A stretch of DNA of 20,384 bases from a virus: IMG/VR virus record IMGVR_UViG_3300025438_000177, positions 1 to 20,384 of that record, one strand, 5' to 3'. The notes beneath the pieces are model-generated. The model was not told the DNA's origin and did not search any database. It worked only from the letters and a program-made list of their open reading frames with translations. Both the position numbers and the translations under genes were made by a program. Below, in pieces: positions 14,167 through 20,293 of this stretch (position 1 is its first letter; the number at the start of each line of letters is the position of its first letter).

Positions 14167-15560
14167 TAAATAGCGCCTATCTCTTCAGGCTCCGGCGGGA
14201 ACTGGCCTATAGTCATTGCAGATGCCTCGATTTCAGCGTGAGAGCGAGCGAGGTTTTCGTCATCAAGTATAAGATCGGCTATCTGCTTATCTATCTCCAT
14301 GCTCAGGGTTACCGACTTAACGCCGGTAGCACGCATTTGCTGAAGGAATACAAGCTCTTGGTCGTAGTCTCTCAAGTCAAAGGAATCAGGGTAGAACACT
14401 TCAACGTCTGGCCTTACGCCCTGCCACTCAGCGAACAACTGCCAAAGCTGCTCCTCTGCCAACTCAAGCAAGTCAGCCTTTTCGGATAATTTCGCATTAA
14501 GCATTTGAAATTCTGTCTGCATAGCCACACCCGACATGGTTACCGCATCTGTACCGCGAACTGCGCCCATATGAGACATACGGTTGATAGACTGAACCTT
14601 ATCCTCAATTGCTGCGCGTACACCGTCCATGTTAGCGCCACTAGGCTGGATCTGGTACGGCTTTAAACTAGGGTCAAGGTCATCCGGCATATTGATCACT
14701 GCGCCTGCGCCTGCACTTGCGTCAGTGGTAAAGCTCTTGACTAGGGTCGGGTGATTTGATATACGAATAAGCTGCTCGATTTCTGACAGCTCTTGATAGA
14801 TAGCTTTCTGCATATAAGCAGCGTCTGACAGATCACTGATACCAATACCGCGAACAACAGACCGCTGAGCAGGTAGGAAAACAGCCGGAATCTTACCTAG
14901 CGAATTTGGCACGCTTTCAATCATCTTTTCAGCATCGTTCAAGGAACTCCAGCTTTCAACTGTATCTTCCCTCCAGACGCGATAAAAGACCTCTTTCTCT
15001 GTGTCGCTGATAAACTCTATAGACTCACGCACCTTCAGATATGTGAGCTTAAAACGGCCGCTAGGTGTCCTCTCGTACTTCCAGTCAAAAACATTCTCAG
15101 GGGTGAACATCGTTACATATGGGCGAATGTCTTGATCAAGCTCTTCTGCCTTGGTGCCTGCGTTTGATGCGGGCTTATCCATCATTAGCCAGACGTTGCC
15201 ATATACTGAAGCCCATACCTGAGCCTGCCTCATAAATGAATTAAAGCTGCGCCCATCTAGGTCGGCATCCTTCATAAAGCTCATTACAGATGCATCATTA
15301 GCCAGTGAGTTAAGCTGCCTTACGGGTGGCACACGCCAAAGAAAAGAGCTGTAGATATGGACCAGATTCTTACAGTGATTATCAATGGGAGTTAAATCAA
15401 GCCGGCGCTGATACTCGTCTTTATCTTCGTTTAAATACTTAGTTAGGTAGCCACCATTCTTGTAATCTTCACCACCCAAATATGATCTTAAAAAGAACTC
15501 CCAGCGATACTTGTTGTTATCGTATTCGGGATGCGTATATTCAATGTCTGTGCTTCTCAT
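14166..15560 (-). CDS. Portal protein
   Basis: A 464-residue protein. ATG at 15560 is preferred over GTG at 15569 because it forms TAATG with the terminase stop and has GG-rich sequence just upstream. It starts MRSTDIEYTHPEYDNNKYRWEFF and contains RRLDLTPIDNHCKNLVHIYSSFLWR (clip-side helix), VWASVYGNVWLMMDKP, RPYVTMFTPENVFDW and later the long helical stem EIEQLIRISNHPTLVK / IEDKVQSINRMSHMG. The clause NPxNVxxW-like and the following Y.R/W strands are typical of phage portal proteins. It lies directly after TerL and before MuF, the canonical order. It would form the dodecameric DNA channel at the head vertex. The C-terminus (FPPEPEEIGAI) is acidic. Confidence 0.9.
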   Translation of the reverse strand: MRSTDIEYTHPEYDNNKYRWEFFLRSYLGGEDYKNGGYLTKYLNEDKDEYQRRLDLTPIDNHCKNLVHIYSSFLWRVPPVRQLNSLANDASVMSFMKDADLDGRSFNSFMRQAQVWASVYGNVWLMMDKPASNAGTKAEELDQDIRPYVTMFTPENVFDWKYERTPSGRFKLTYLKVRESIEFISDTEKEVFYRVWREDTVESWSSLNDAEKMIESVPNSLGKIPAVFLPAQRSVVRGIGISDLSDAAYMQKAIYQELSEIEQLIRISNHPTLVKSFTTDASAGAGAVINMPDDLDPSLKPYQIQPSGANMDGVRAAIEDKVQSINRMSHMGAVRGTDAVTMSGVAMQTEFQMLNAKLSEKADLLELAEEQLWQLFAEWQGVRPDVEVFYPDSFDLRDYDQELVFLQQMRATGVKSVTLSMEIDKQIADLILDDENLARSHAEIEASAMTIGQFPPEPEEIGAI

Positions 15561-16801
15561 TAACTCCACCTTGTTGGCGCTGTAATTATTCTATCAAATG
15601 TGATAGGGAACTGTCTCACGATGAAATAGCCGGTGGCATCATTCATATGGTCAAAGCTGCCCGTCTTGTCTGGTTCCCCATTCTTATCATATGCCTGCTG
15701 CTCTAATCCAAGCGCAATATTCGGGCATTTGTCAACATTCACATAATACATTCTATTCCCTTTCGGGTCACTTAATGCTTTATTGACCGCCGCCACCCGA
15801 TCTCTCACCCGCCCATTCTTTCGCGGGGCGTTTATGGTGAATCCAGCATTCTTGAGCATCTTAATATCACTCATACTTGCATTCGTAGAGCTTGCCGCTG
15901 CACCACTCGCATCAGGGTAAACGATTACCGGATTGCTTGGGTAGCGAGCCTTGATAATATCAATAACTGCTGGCGTATCTGCGGCACCCATTATCTCATC
16001 AACTGCGTACCCTTTGCCACCACGCATGATGTGGATGCTTGCCGCCATGTTATTGACGTTAAAATCCATTCCGATGTGTAAGGGCTCATGCTCTTGGGCT
16101 ACTGCGTCAGTGCCACATAGCTTCCTATCATAATTGGTATAAACCACGCCCGCCGTTAGGTTGACGAACTCGCCCTCTAAATAAGCCTGCAAAAGGTTGC
16201 TGGGGTATGTTTCCCTAAGCGCCTCAATGTAGCCATCAGGCAGGTGGGGGTTGCTGTATGTCGGGGCCACTATCAGCTGGTAGGATTCGGTAGGGTTCTT
16301 CTTCCACTTCTCGTAAACGAATCTAAAGCCTTCGGGAGTCGTGCCTACCGCTACGGTGTTGGTTCCTGATTTCTTTTTTTGCCGATTACGGGCGATGATC
16401 TTATTCCAAGCATCGCGGGCCTTGTCTCTAGGCAGCGTGTCCAGCTCGTCAACCATGCTATCCCCAACCTCATAGCCAACAATTGCATCGGGGTTGTCCA
16501 TAGTACGGAATATAATCGTCTTGCCATTAACTTGGATGGTGTGTTCGTGCTTGTTTAACTTCCAAGGAACGCCAAGGCCGTCAAACATCTCGCCAAATCT
16601 AGGGTATGCGATTGTCCGTACAAGTGGGTAACTGGGTAGGTAGTAGGCTATATCCTCCCCATCACCAAAGATAAGGCGAAGAGTTCTTAGCATTAAGGCT
16701 TGTGTCTTGCCTGCGCCGAAGCCTGCAACCATGGCGGGGAATCTGGCCGTACTGTTTACTAACTGGGTTTGAGGGCTTGTGCCTTTGGCCCTAACCTTCA
16801 T
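15560..16801 (-). CDS. terL: Terminase large subunit
   Basis: A 413-residue packaging motor and nuclease. The ATPase half has Walker A AGFGAGKT (26-33), Walker B-like DSMVDELD with E119 as the likely catalytic acid, and a coupling motif VAVGTTPEG (150-158). The nuclease half has the acidic cluster expected of an RNase H-like fold: D246 in HIGMDFNV, D297 in YPDASG, and D388 in HMNDATGY. The gene overlaps the TerS stop by 11 bases and the portal start by TAATG. It cuts and pumps DNA into the procapsid through the portal. All key residues look intact. Length is at the short end for the family. Confidence 0.95.
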   Translation of the reverse strand: MKVRAKGTSPQTQLVNSTARFPAMVAGFGAGKTQALMLRTLRLIFGDGEDIAYYLPSYPLVRTIAYPRFGEMFDGLGVPWKLNKHEHTIQVNGKTIIFRTMDNPDAIVGYEVGDSMVDELDTLPRDKARDAWNKIIARNRQKKKSGTNTVAVGTTPEGFRFVYEKWKKNPTESYQLIVAPTYSNPHLPDGYIEALRETYPSNLLQAYLEGEFVNLTAGVVYTNYDRKLCGTDAVAQEHEPLHIGMDFNVNNMAASIHIMRGGKGYAVDEIMGAADTPAVIDIIKARYPSNPVIVYPDASGAAASSTNASMSDIKMLKNAGFTINAPRKNGRVRDRVAAVNKALSDPKGNRMYYVNVDKCPNIALGLEQQAYDKNGEPDKTGSFDHMNDATGYFIVRQFPITFDRIITAPTRWS

Positions 16802-17156
16802 CTTCTACCACTTCAAAAGCTGTAATCTGATGGTCGTTAAAAGTCTCTAGCTTATCCGTCTGGCCTAGCCAGTTCTTTCCAAGCCACACAAGCATCGTTG
16901 CATTTCCCTCCATTGCTGCACTATATTGTTTTCTTCTGAGAGAGCTTTTACCGCCTGACCTCTTTTGTCCGATATAGTCCGCAAAAGAACACAACTTTTC
17001 CCGCTTGCAAGCCCTTGACAGCGTGTCGTAATCAATGCTAAGAACGCCGGCAATCTCTTCGCCCGTACATTGAATAGAACACATCTCATCCACCTGATCC
17101 CAATCAATCGGAATAAGCGGCCTATGCGCAGGTTTCTTTGGTAAGTCGTTATTCAT
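16791..17156 (-). CDS. terS: Terminase small subunit
   Basis: A 121-residue protein. It has a helix-turn-helix region (IQCTGEEIAGVLSIDYDTLSRACKR, about 28-52) for recognising packaging DNA. The C-terminal half is RRKQYSAAMEGNATMLVWLGKNWLGQTDK (74-102), a segment typical of small terminases that contains the oligomerisation helices and the N-x-x-M-x-x-W-L-G-K-x-x-L-G motif. The ATG is preceded by CAGG. It overlaps terL by 11 bases. The cos or pac site is expected close to this gene but was not identified. Confidence 0.88.
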   Translation of the reverse strand: MNNDLPKKPAHRPLIPIDWDQVDEMCSIQCTGEEIAGVLSIDYDTLSRACKREKLCSFADYIGQKRSGGKSSLRRKQYSAAMEGNATMLVWLGKNWLGQTDKLETFNDHQITAFEVVEDEG

Positions 17157-17173
17157 GTAGCGGCCTGTGGTTT

Positions 17174-17428
17174 TTAATCTTCTGCACCAAAATTAACAGA
17201 AACGCCCATAGATGGGTTATGAGCGAATAGCTCTACATCTTCTGGGGGTAGTTTACTGGTTCTAACGTCTACGGAGTCAGCCCATAGAATCAAGGCTGCC
17301 TTTATCTGATTGCCGGCCGATGGAGTCTCCATCACGTTTTGAGTAATGTTATCAATTTGGGTCAATAAATCAGACCATTCATTGTCAATACAATCACTAA
17401 TACGTTGGCTAATGTATAACTGTTTCAT
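17174..17428 (-). CDS. Hypothetical protein preceding terS
   Basis: An 84-residue protein, first gene of the packaging and structural run. ATG at 17428 has AAGGGG 5 bases upstream; an in-frame ATG at 17443 has none. It begins MKQLYISQRISDCIDNEW and is mostly helical at its N-terminus, with a conserved-looking LILWADSVD and a C-terminal acidic FGAED end. No recognised family, cysteine pairs or membrane segments. Its position just before terS could suggest a packaging accessory or a DNA-binding role, but nothing in the sequence proves it. Confidence 0.7.
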   Translation of the reverse strand: MKQLYISQRISDCIDNEWSDLLTQIDNITQNVMETPSAGNQIKAALILWADSVDVRTSKLPPEDVELFAHNPSMGVSVNFGAED

Positions 17429-17464
17429 GTTTGCCCCTTGCATTTCTGCGCTGTTGGCCTATAC

Positions 17465-17493
17465 ATAATAATCAGTTTTCTTTACTCAGTAAA
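17465..17493 (-). promoter_or_regulatory. Candidate sigma70-like promoter of the packaging/late operon
   Basis: On the minus strand TTTACT (17493..17488, four of six matches to TTGACA) and TATTAT (17470..17465, five of six to TATAAT) are exactly 17 bases apart. This places a start near 17458, about 30 bases before the start of the gene at 17428. It lies just downstream of the terminator at 17513..17543, so this gap separates two transcription units. Not shown experimentally. Confidence 0.5.
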
Positions 17494-17494
17494 G
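17480..17494. promoter_or_regulatory. Perfect 7-1-7 palindrome overlapping the -35, candidate operator
   Basis: The 15-base CTTTACT-C-AGTAAAG (plus-strand sense) is a perfect inverted repeat with one central base. It covers the -35 hexamer of the candidate late promoter. A dimeric regulator is the natural inference. No cognate regulator gene is in the window. Confidence 0.45.
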
Positions 17495-17512
17495 GTTAAT
17501 GTATTTTACCAT

Positions 17513-17543
17513 AAAAAAAAAGACTCTGTTAAGAGCCTCTTTT
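17513..17543 (-). terminator. Rho-independent terminator closing the small-gene block
   Basis: On the minus strand GGCTCT-TAAC-AGAGTC forms a 6-bp stem (one G-U), extended by A-U pairs, and is followed by nine U. The stop codon TAA of the 25-residue ORF lies in the loop. The plus-strand version is weaker but could also terminate. Confidence 0.85.
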
Positions 17544-17606
17544 GAATTCATCTTTTGCTATTGCCATCAATCCTACTACCACTACTATTATCCCGTACAG
17601 TACCAC
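17529..17606 (-). CDS. Candidate 25-aa single-span membrane peptide
   Basis: GTG at 17606 has GAGG with 6 bases of spacing. The product reads MVLYGIIVVVVGLMAIAKDEFKRGS: a hydrophobic core of about 15 residues (LYGIIVVVVGLMAIA) followed by a charged KDEFKR tail. Its stop sits in the loop of the terminator at 17513..17543, a typical end for the last gene of a transcript. No known family. The short length and the non-ATG start leave real doubt. Confidence 0.45.
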   Translation of the reverse strand: MVLYGIIVVVVGLMAIAKDEFKRGS

Positions 17607-17918
17607 GTCACACCTCAACCGTTGATTAAGGGCGCATTGTACCGGTTATCTTGTATGATCTTAAATCATGATATTTCATGAAGGGTATGCATTTGGTGGT
17701 ATGCCCTTTGTCGCGGCAGGCGGGCCAACCTGAGTCACCAGCCCGAAGGCTATCGCTAGTTTCCTGCGATTAAAATAGCTAATGCATAATATGCCCCCTT
17801 GGTTGTGTATTGTTTGTTGATCATGGATTACCGGATTGCAATCGCATGGATTAGCAGAGTGGCTCGTTGCGATCATAGGTGAGCCAAGCCTACTTCAAAG
17901 GTCAGGGGAAACCTCGAT
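17607..17918. other. About 310 bases without a convincing gene
   Basis: This stretch between the membrane-protein gene at 17919 and the GTG start at 17606 has only a weak 66-residue ORF (see 17676..17876) and a 22-codon ORF (17756..17824) without a good Shine-Dalgarno. It holds a hairpin TCATGA-TATT-TCATGA (17666..17681), a hairpin AGCC-CGAA-GGCT (17740..17751) and two GGTATGC direct repeats at 17684..17704. No terminator-like U-run or clear promoter is seen. It could hold regulatory sequence or part of the packaging site. Confidence 0.5.
17676..17876 (-). CDS. Doubtful 66-aa ORF
   Basis: An open frame from ATG at 17876 to TGA at 17678. The product begins MIATSHSANPCDCNPV and ends GPPAATKGIPPNAYPS. 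It is rich in Pro, Asn and Ile with no recognised family. The closest purine-rich stretch upstream (AGG about 14 bases before) is a poor Shine-Dalgarno. It is listed only because it fills an otherwise empty stretch. Confidence 0.22.
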   Translation of the reverse strand: MIATSHSANPCDCNPVIHDQQTIHNQGGILCISYFNRRKLAIAFGLVTQVGPPAATKGIPPNAYPS

Positions 17919-18098
17919 CTAATTTAAATAAGCGTACATGGAGATTGTCACAAAGGCAACCAGAACCCCTAGCGATGCAACAAATAGCAGCCTTTTAGCT
18001 ACCTTGTACTTAAAGGCGTAGCTGTCAGCAATTAGCCGGTCTGCAAGCCTGTTAATCTCTTCTACCATTACGGTTAATTCTTTATCTCTATCGTTCAT
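17919..18098 (-). CDS. Small membrane protein (59 aa), C-terminal anchor
   Basis: A 59-residue protein: charged helical N-terminus (DRDKELTVMVEEINRLADRLIADS, likely coiled-coil, residues 3-26), a basic stretch (FKYKVAKR), then one membrane segment (LLFVASLGVLVAFVTISMYAYL, about 37-58). ATG at 18098 is chosen because it forms TGATG with the preceding stop; a GTG one codon earlier is the longer alternative. A cytosolic coiled coil with a C-terminal anchor is seen in several phage membrane proteins, including some holin-like and superinfection-related ones, so no function is assigned. Confidence 0.7.
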   Translation of the reverse strand: MNDRDKELTVMVEEINRLADRLIADSYAFKYKVAKRLLFVASLGVLVAFVTISMYAYLN

Positions 18099-18307
18099 CA
18101 CCAGGTCACCCCGTTGTCAAAGGAAAACCTGTGCCTGCAAACCTTTAACGCAGCGGTCACCCTAGCCGTGTGGTGGTCGCTCTTGCGCCATTCCTCACCG
18201 TTCCAATAAAAGCTAAAATTGTGGCTGCCTATCTTATAGAATAGGCCATTAAGAATGCCAGCCGCTCCGTCAGGTATGTCCATTTTAAAATCAATAAGGC
18301 GCTTCAT
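18098..18307 (-). CDS. Hypothetical protein, 69 aa
   Basis: A 69-residue protein starting MKRLIDFKMDIPDGAAGILNGL. It contains HNFSFYWNGEEWRKSDH (about 29-45), an aromatic, strand-like segment, and a basic Cys/His/Arg patch (KVCRHRFSFD) near the end. Both ends are coupled: ATGA with the previous gene and TGATG with the next. No recognised family. It is likely translated only together with its neighbours. Confidence 0.65.
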   Translation of the reverse strand: MKRLIDFKMDIPDGAAGILNGLFYKIGSHNFSFYWNGEEWRKSDHHTARVTAALKVCRHRFSFDNGVTW

Positions 18308-18672
18308 TGTCCCACATCATATCCTGCAAACTCTTCTGACTTGATATTAAAGACCTCGTTATAAACTTCATTAACAATATCGCTTAAATGAAGCTCCAAA
18401 TACAAATAAATGTCCCCGCGCAAAATAAGAGAAATGTCTTCGTTTTCAGTTTCCTCGTACAGGTATCTTAAAAACACTGCCTGCTTGATTACGCAAGGCG
18501 GCAAAACGTCATCCCACCAAGACCGAAAATTAAGCAAAAAGTTGTAGCAAATTTCATCTTTATGCTCGTCTGACATTACAATAAGGCTGCCGTCAAAATG
18601 GCGGTAATCTTTTATCATTCCTGGCAGGTTATCTTCAAGCCAGATTTTAAAATCAATCTCAGGGTGGCTCAT
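18304..18672 (-). CDS. Hypothetical acidic protein, 122 aa
   Basis: A 122-residue acidic protein. ATG at 18672 has AAGGGG with 8 bases of spacing and overlaps the stop of the preceding small membrane-protein gene as TAATG; a TTG two codons earlier is the longer alternative. It reads MSHPEIDFKIWLEDNLPGMI, with Trp-rich LLNFRSWWDDVLPP and helical stretches (ISLILRGDIYLYLELHLSDIV). No known domain. It is helical and soluble, with no visible metal-binding or membrane residues. Confidence 0.7.
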   Translation of the reverse strand: MSHPEIDFKIWLEDNLPGMIKDYRHFDGSLIVMSDEHKDEICYNFLLNFRSWWDDVLPPCVIKQAVFLRYLYEETENEDISLILRGDIYLYLELHLSDIVNEVYNEVFNIKSEEFAGYDVGQ

Positions 18673-18833
18673 TAGCAAATCCCCTTGAGACAGTCGTTGA
18701 ATTCCATGGTTGAAGCCATGCAGTAAAGGCCAAACAATACAACAGCGGCTAAAATGCCCATTCTGTTATCGTTTTTAAGTTCTTCGGCCTTATCAATTGC
18801 TTTAATTTGGTTGTAGCTCATATCGTGTTTCAT
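18672..18833 (-). CDS. Small membrane protein, 53 aa
   Basis: ATG at 18833 has AAGGGG 6 bases upstream, and the stop overlaps the next start as TAATG. The product has a charged N-terminal helix (MSYNQIKAIDKAEELKNDNR), a membrane segment (MGILAAVVLFGLYCMAS, about 25-41) and a short tail with two cysteines (NDCLKGIC). Type is unknown; the C-terminal Cys pair could form a disulfide if exported. The signal of coding is the good Shine-Dalgarno and the exact overlap. Confidence 0.75.
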   Translation of the reverse strand: MKHDMSYNQIKAIDKAEELKNDNRMGILAAVVLFGLYCMASTMEFNDCLKGIC

Positions 18834-18874
18834 CTTATTCCCCTTGTTTGAATGCCCCCGAAAGGGCGGTTTAA

Positions 18875-19093
18875 TTAGGCGCTTATGATTGGTGACATTG
18901 AAAAGTTGCCTAGCGGCATAAAAAATTCAACGTCATCATGGCTATGGATCTTTGCTCGCTTGCTCTCACCTGTATGGGGGTGCAAAAATGTAACTGATTT
19001 TTCGGTGCGCTTGATAACATTGACTTCAAAAGTGCTGTCACTGTTACAAATGAAGCGTCCGATATAAGTCTTGTTTGCCATTAAAGTTTTCAT
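18875..19093 (-). CDS. Hypothetical protein, 72 aa
   Basis: A 72-residue protein with AGGGG 7 bases before the ATG. It reads TYIGRFICNSDSTFEVNVIKRTEKSV at about 9-34, then HPHTGESKRAKIHSHDDVEFFMPLGNFSMSPIISA. The order of beta strands, a KR..KIH..DDVEF middle and a G-x-[FY]-S-M-x-P-I end recall small proteins seen on plasmids and phages, though I cannot name the family. It is His-rich in the centre. Confidence 0.72.
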   Translation of the reverse strand: MKTLMANKTYIGRFICNSDSTFEVNVIKRTEKSVTFLHPHTGESKRAKIHSHDDVEFFMPLGNFSMSPIISA

Positions 19094-19125
19094 GGTGTAG
19101 CCCCTGCTGCGTTGAATGAGGTGTA

Positions 19126-19154
19126 ACTATGATCCTTTTACTTGACGTTGTAAA
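19126..19154 (-). promoter_or_regulatory. Weak candidate promoter upstream of the 72-aa protein gene
   Basis: On the minus strand TTTACA (19154..19149, five of six to TTGACA) and CATAGT (19131..19126, four of six to TATAAT) have a 17-base spacer. It is the only obvious candidate in the 85-base gap. It could drive the genes from 19093 downward. A related CTTTAC half-site is present here too. Confidence 0.3.
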
Positions 19155-19178
19155 GCCTTATTTTACATATAGGCTAAA

Positions 19179-19382
19179 TTAATTATCCCTAAGGTGGCAT
19201 ACTCGGCACTCCAGGAACATTTTTTTTCCCCCAAACCCTTTAATGCAATCGCACCCACTTGAATCAACCTCCCCGTCCCCCAGATAGAAATTACCGCTAC
19301 CAAAACAGATTTCGCAGTATGGGCTCGGCGCAAATAGCTTAAAGTCTAAAACTGGCACCATTTCTTTGTTGCAACATATCAT
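19179..19382 (-). CDS. Small cysteine-rich protein with DnaJ-like CxxCxGxG zinc motif
   Basis: A 67-residue protein. ATG at 19382 has AGGAG 8 bases upstream; the longer TTG start (19403) has none. It has eight cysteines: CC at 3-4, CEIC at 23-26 followed by FGSG (CxxCxGxG), CDC at 44-46 followed by IKGFG, and CRVC at 59-62. The pattern resembles the zinc centre of DnaJ, but no J domain is present and the spacing is compressed. It might bind one or two zinc ions and help proteins or bind nucleic acid. Confidence 0.7.
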   Translation of the reverse strand: MICCNKEMVPVLDFKLFAPSPYCEICFGSGNFYLGDGEVDSSGCDCIKGFGGKKMFLECRVCHLRDN

Positions 19383-19399
19383 TTTCAATTCTCCTAAAA

Positions 19400-19789
19400 T
19401 CAATTATATGAGACTGGCTCATAACTCTCACTAGCCAGCATCTTCTTGTGTTCTTCCCTATAGTGCTTGGCGATCTCAGCCCTTAGCAGCTTGTTGGTTT
19501 TCATTAATACCTGCCACTTCTCTCTCAGTATATCGAGATGCCCCTGACCTTTGTATTGTTCAAGCCATGCGGTGAAGTCTAAGGGGTTAGCCGTGAAGGT
19601 TAAATGGCAGTAGTGGCAAAGGCATACAGCGTTCATCATTGACCACCTAACGGACTTTGCTGCCCTGCCGAATATGTGCGCACACTCCATGCGCCCGTCT
19701 TGCTTGTGGCAGTGTTCGCACTCATAGCCAGCGCTCTGCCTTACAACGTCACTAAACCACTTATCGGCCGCGTCCCTTTTAATGGCCAT
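19400..19789 (-). CDS. HNH endonuclease, NinG/Rap-like
   Basis: A 129-residue protein. ATG at 19789 lies within the end of the DUF3310 gene and is preferred over TTG at 19795. The core has a CxxC knuckle (C24, C27), GRMECAHIFGR with H38, MMNAVCLCHYCH with N53, a second knuckle C58/C61, and H62. This is the HNH pattern with two zinc-binding pairs and is close to NinG-type Holliday-junction/recombination nucleases (N-terminal WFSDVVR, then C..C...H...N...C..C). A basic C-terminal helix (KLLRAEIAKHYREEHKKM) follows. It may process recombination intermediates, or work with the terminase as some phage HNH proteins do; the sequence does not separate these. Confidence 0.82.
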   Translation of the reverse strand: MAIKRDAADKWFSDVVRQSAGYECEHCHKQDGRMECAHIFGRAAKSVRWSMMNAVCLCHYCHLTFTANPLDFTAWLEQYKGQGHLDILREKWQVLMKTNKLLRAEIAKHYREEHKKMLASESYEPVSYN

Positions 19790-20108
19790 CTTCAAATTCC
19801 ACCGAATCGATTAGCCTGTTTAGATACCATTGTGCCTTGTGCAAATCTTCAGCCGGCTTGCCTTTTAGGTTATAGCGCCAAAGGTATTTCATGCAATTGC
19901 CTTTAAGGTAGCCGGCAAAGGCTTGCGCGGACATAGATGATTCAATCGCCTCAATACACTCTACTGCCCCGCTGCCGTAATGACTGGGGTGATTTACCAC
20001 ATCCTCCGCATTTTTGTGGCATTCAGCCATGGCCTTATCAATACTGTACTCTACTGCCGGTATTTCTTTTCTTAATCTTTCCCAATCTTTAACGTCTGGA
20101 TCAACCAT
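19779..20108 (-). CDS. DUF3310 family protein
   Basis: A 109-residue protein with the conserved VNHPSHYGSG (38-47), ECIEAIES (50-57), FAGYLKGNCMKYLWRYNLKGK (64-84), DLHKAQWYLNRLI (88-100) pattern of DUF3310. The His-Pro-x-His-Tyr and K-Y-x-W-R-Y parts are typical of this phage family; biochemical function is not established, though links to nucleotide metabolism have been suggested. AGGGG lies 7 bases before the ATG. The HNH gene overlaps its last codons. Confidence 0.88.
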   Translation of the reverse strand: MVDPDVKDWERLRKEIPAVEYSIDKAMAECHKNAEDVVNHPSHYGSGAVECIEAIESSMSAQAFAGYLKGNCMKYLWRYNLKGKPAEDLHKAQWYLNRLIDSVEFEDGH

Positions 20109-20110
20109 CT

Positions 20111-20293
20111 TTATTCCCCTATCATTTCTTCGTTAAATTCAATCTCTGAAGGTATAAGATCCATGCAGCCAGTGCATACACCGTAAGCCATATCATCACC
20201 ACCAAGCCAATACTCAAGAACACCCGCACAATCATCACAAAACTGACGATGTAGCGGCATACTTTTTGGAGGAAACTGCACAACGTCACCCAT
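20111..20293 (-). CDS. Small zinc-finger-like protein, 60 aa
   Basis: A 60-residue protein with two cysteine pairs, CDDC (19-22) and CTGC (40-43), spaced like a zinc ribbon. It begins MGDVVQFPPKSMPLHRQF and ends EIEFNEEMIGE, acidic. The start overlaps the upstream ORF as TAATG. The next gene begins 2 bases after its stop. It could bind DNA or protein through one zinc. Confidence 0.65.
   Translation of the reverse strand: MGDVVQFPPKSMPLHRQFCDDCAGVLEYWLGGDDMAYGVCTGCMDLIPSEIEFNEEMIGE

Noticed and set aside
17756-17824. 22-codon ORF MINKQYTTKGAYYALAILIAGN on the minus strand
   Set aside because: The peptide looks protein-like but the ATG has no adequate Shine-Dalgarno and it overlaps the doubtful 66-codon frame. 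Evidence is too weak to call.
18851-18869. GC-rich hairpin between the 72-residue and 53-residue genes as a terminator
   Set aside because: Only a 4-bp GCCC/GGGC stem is certain and no U-run follows. It leads straight into the next Shine-Dalgarno.
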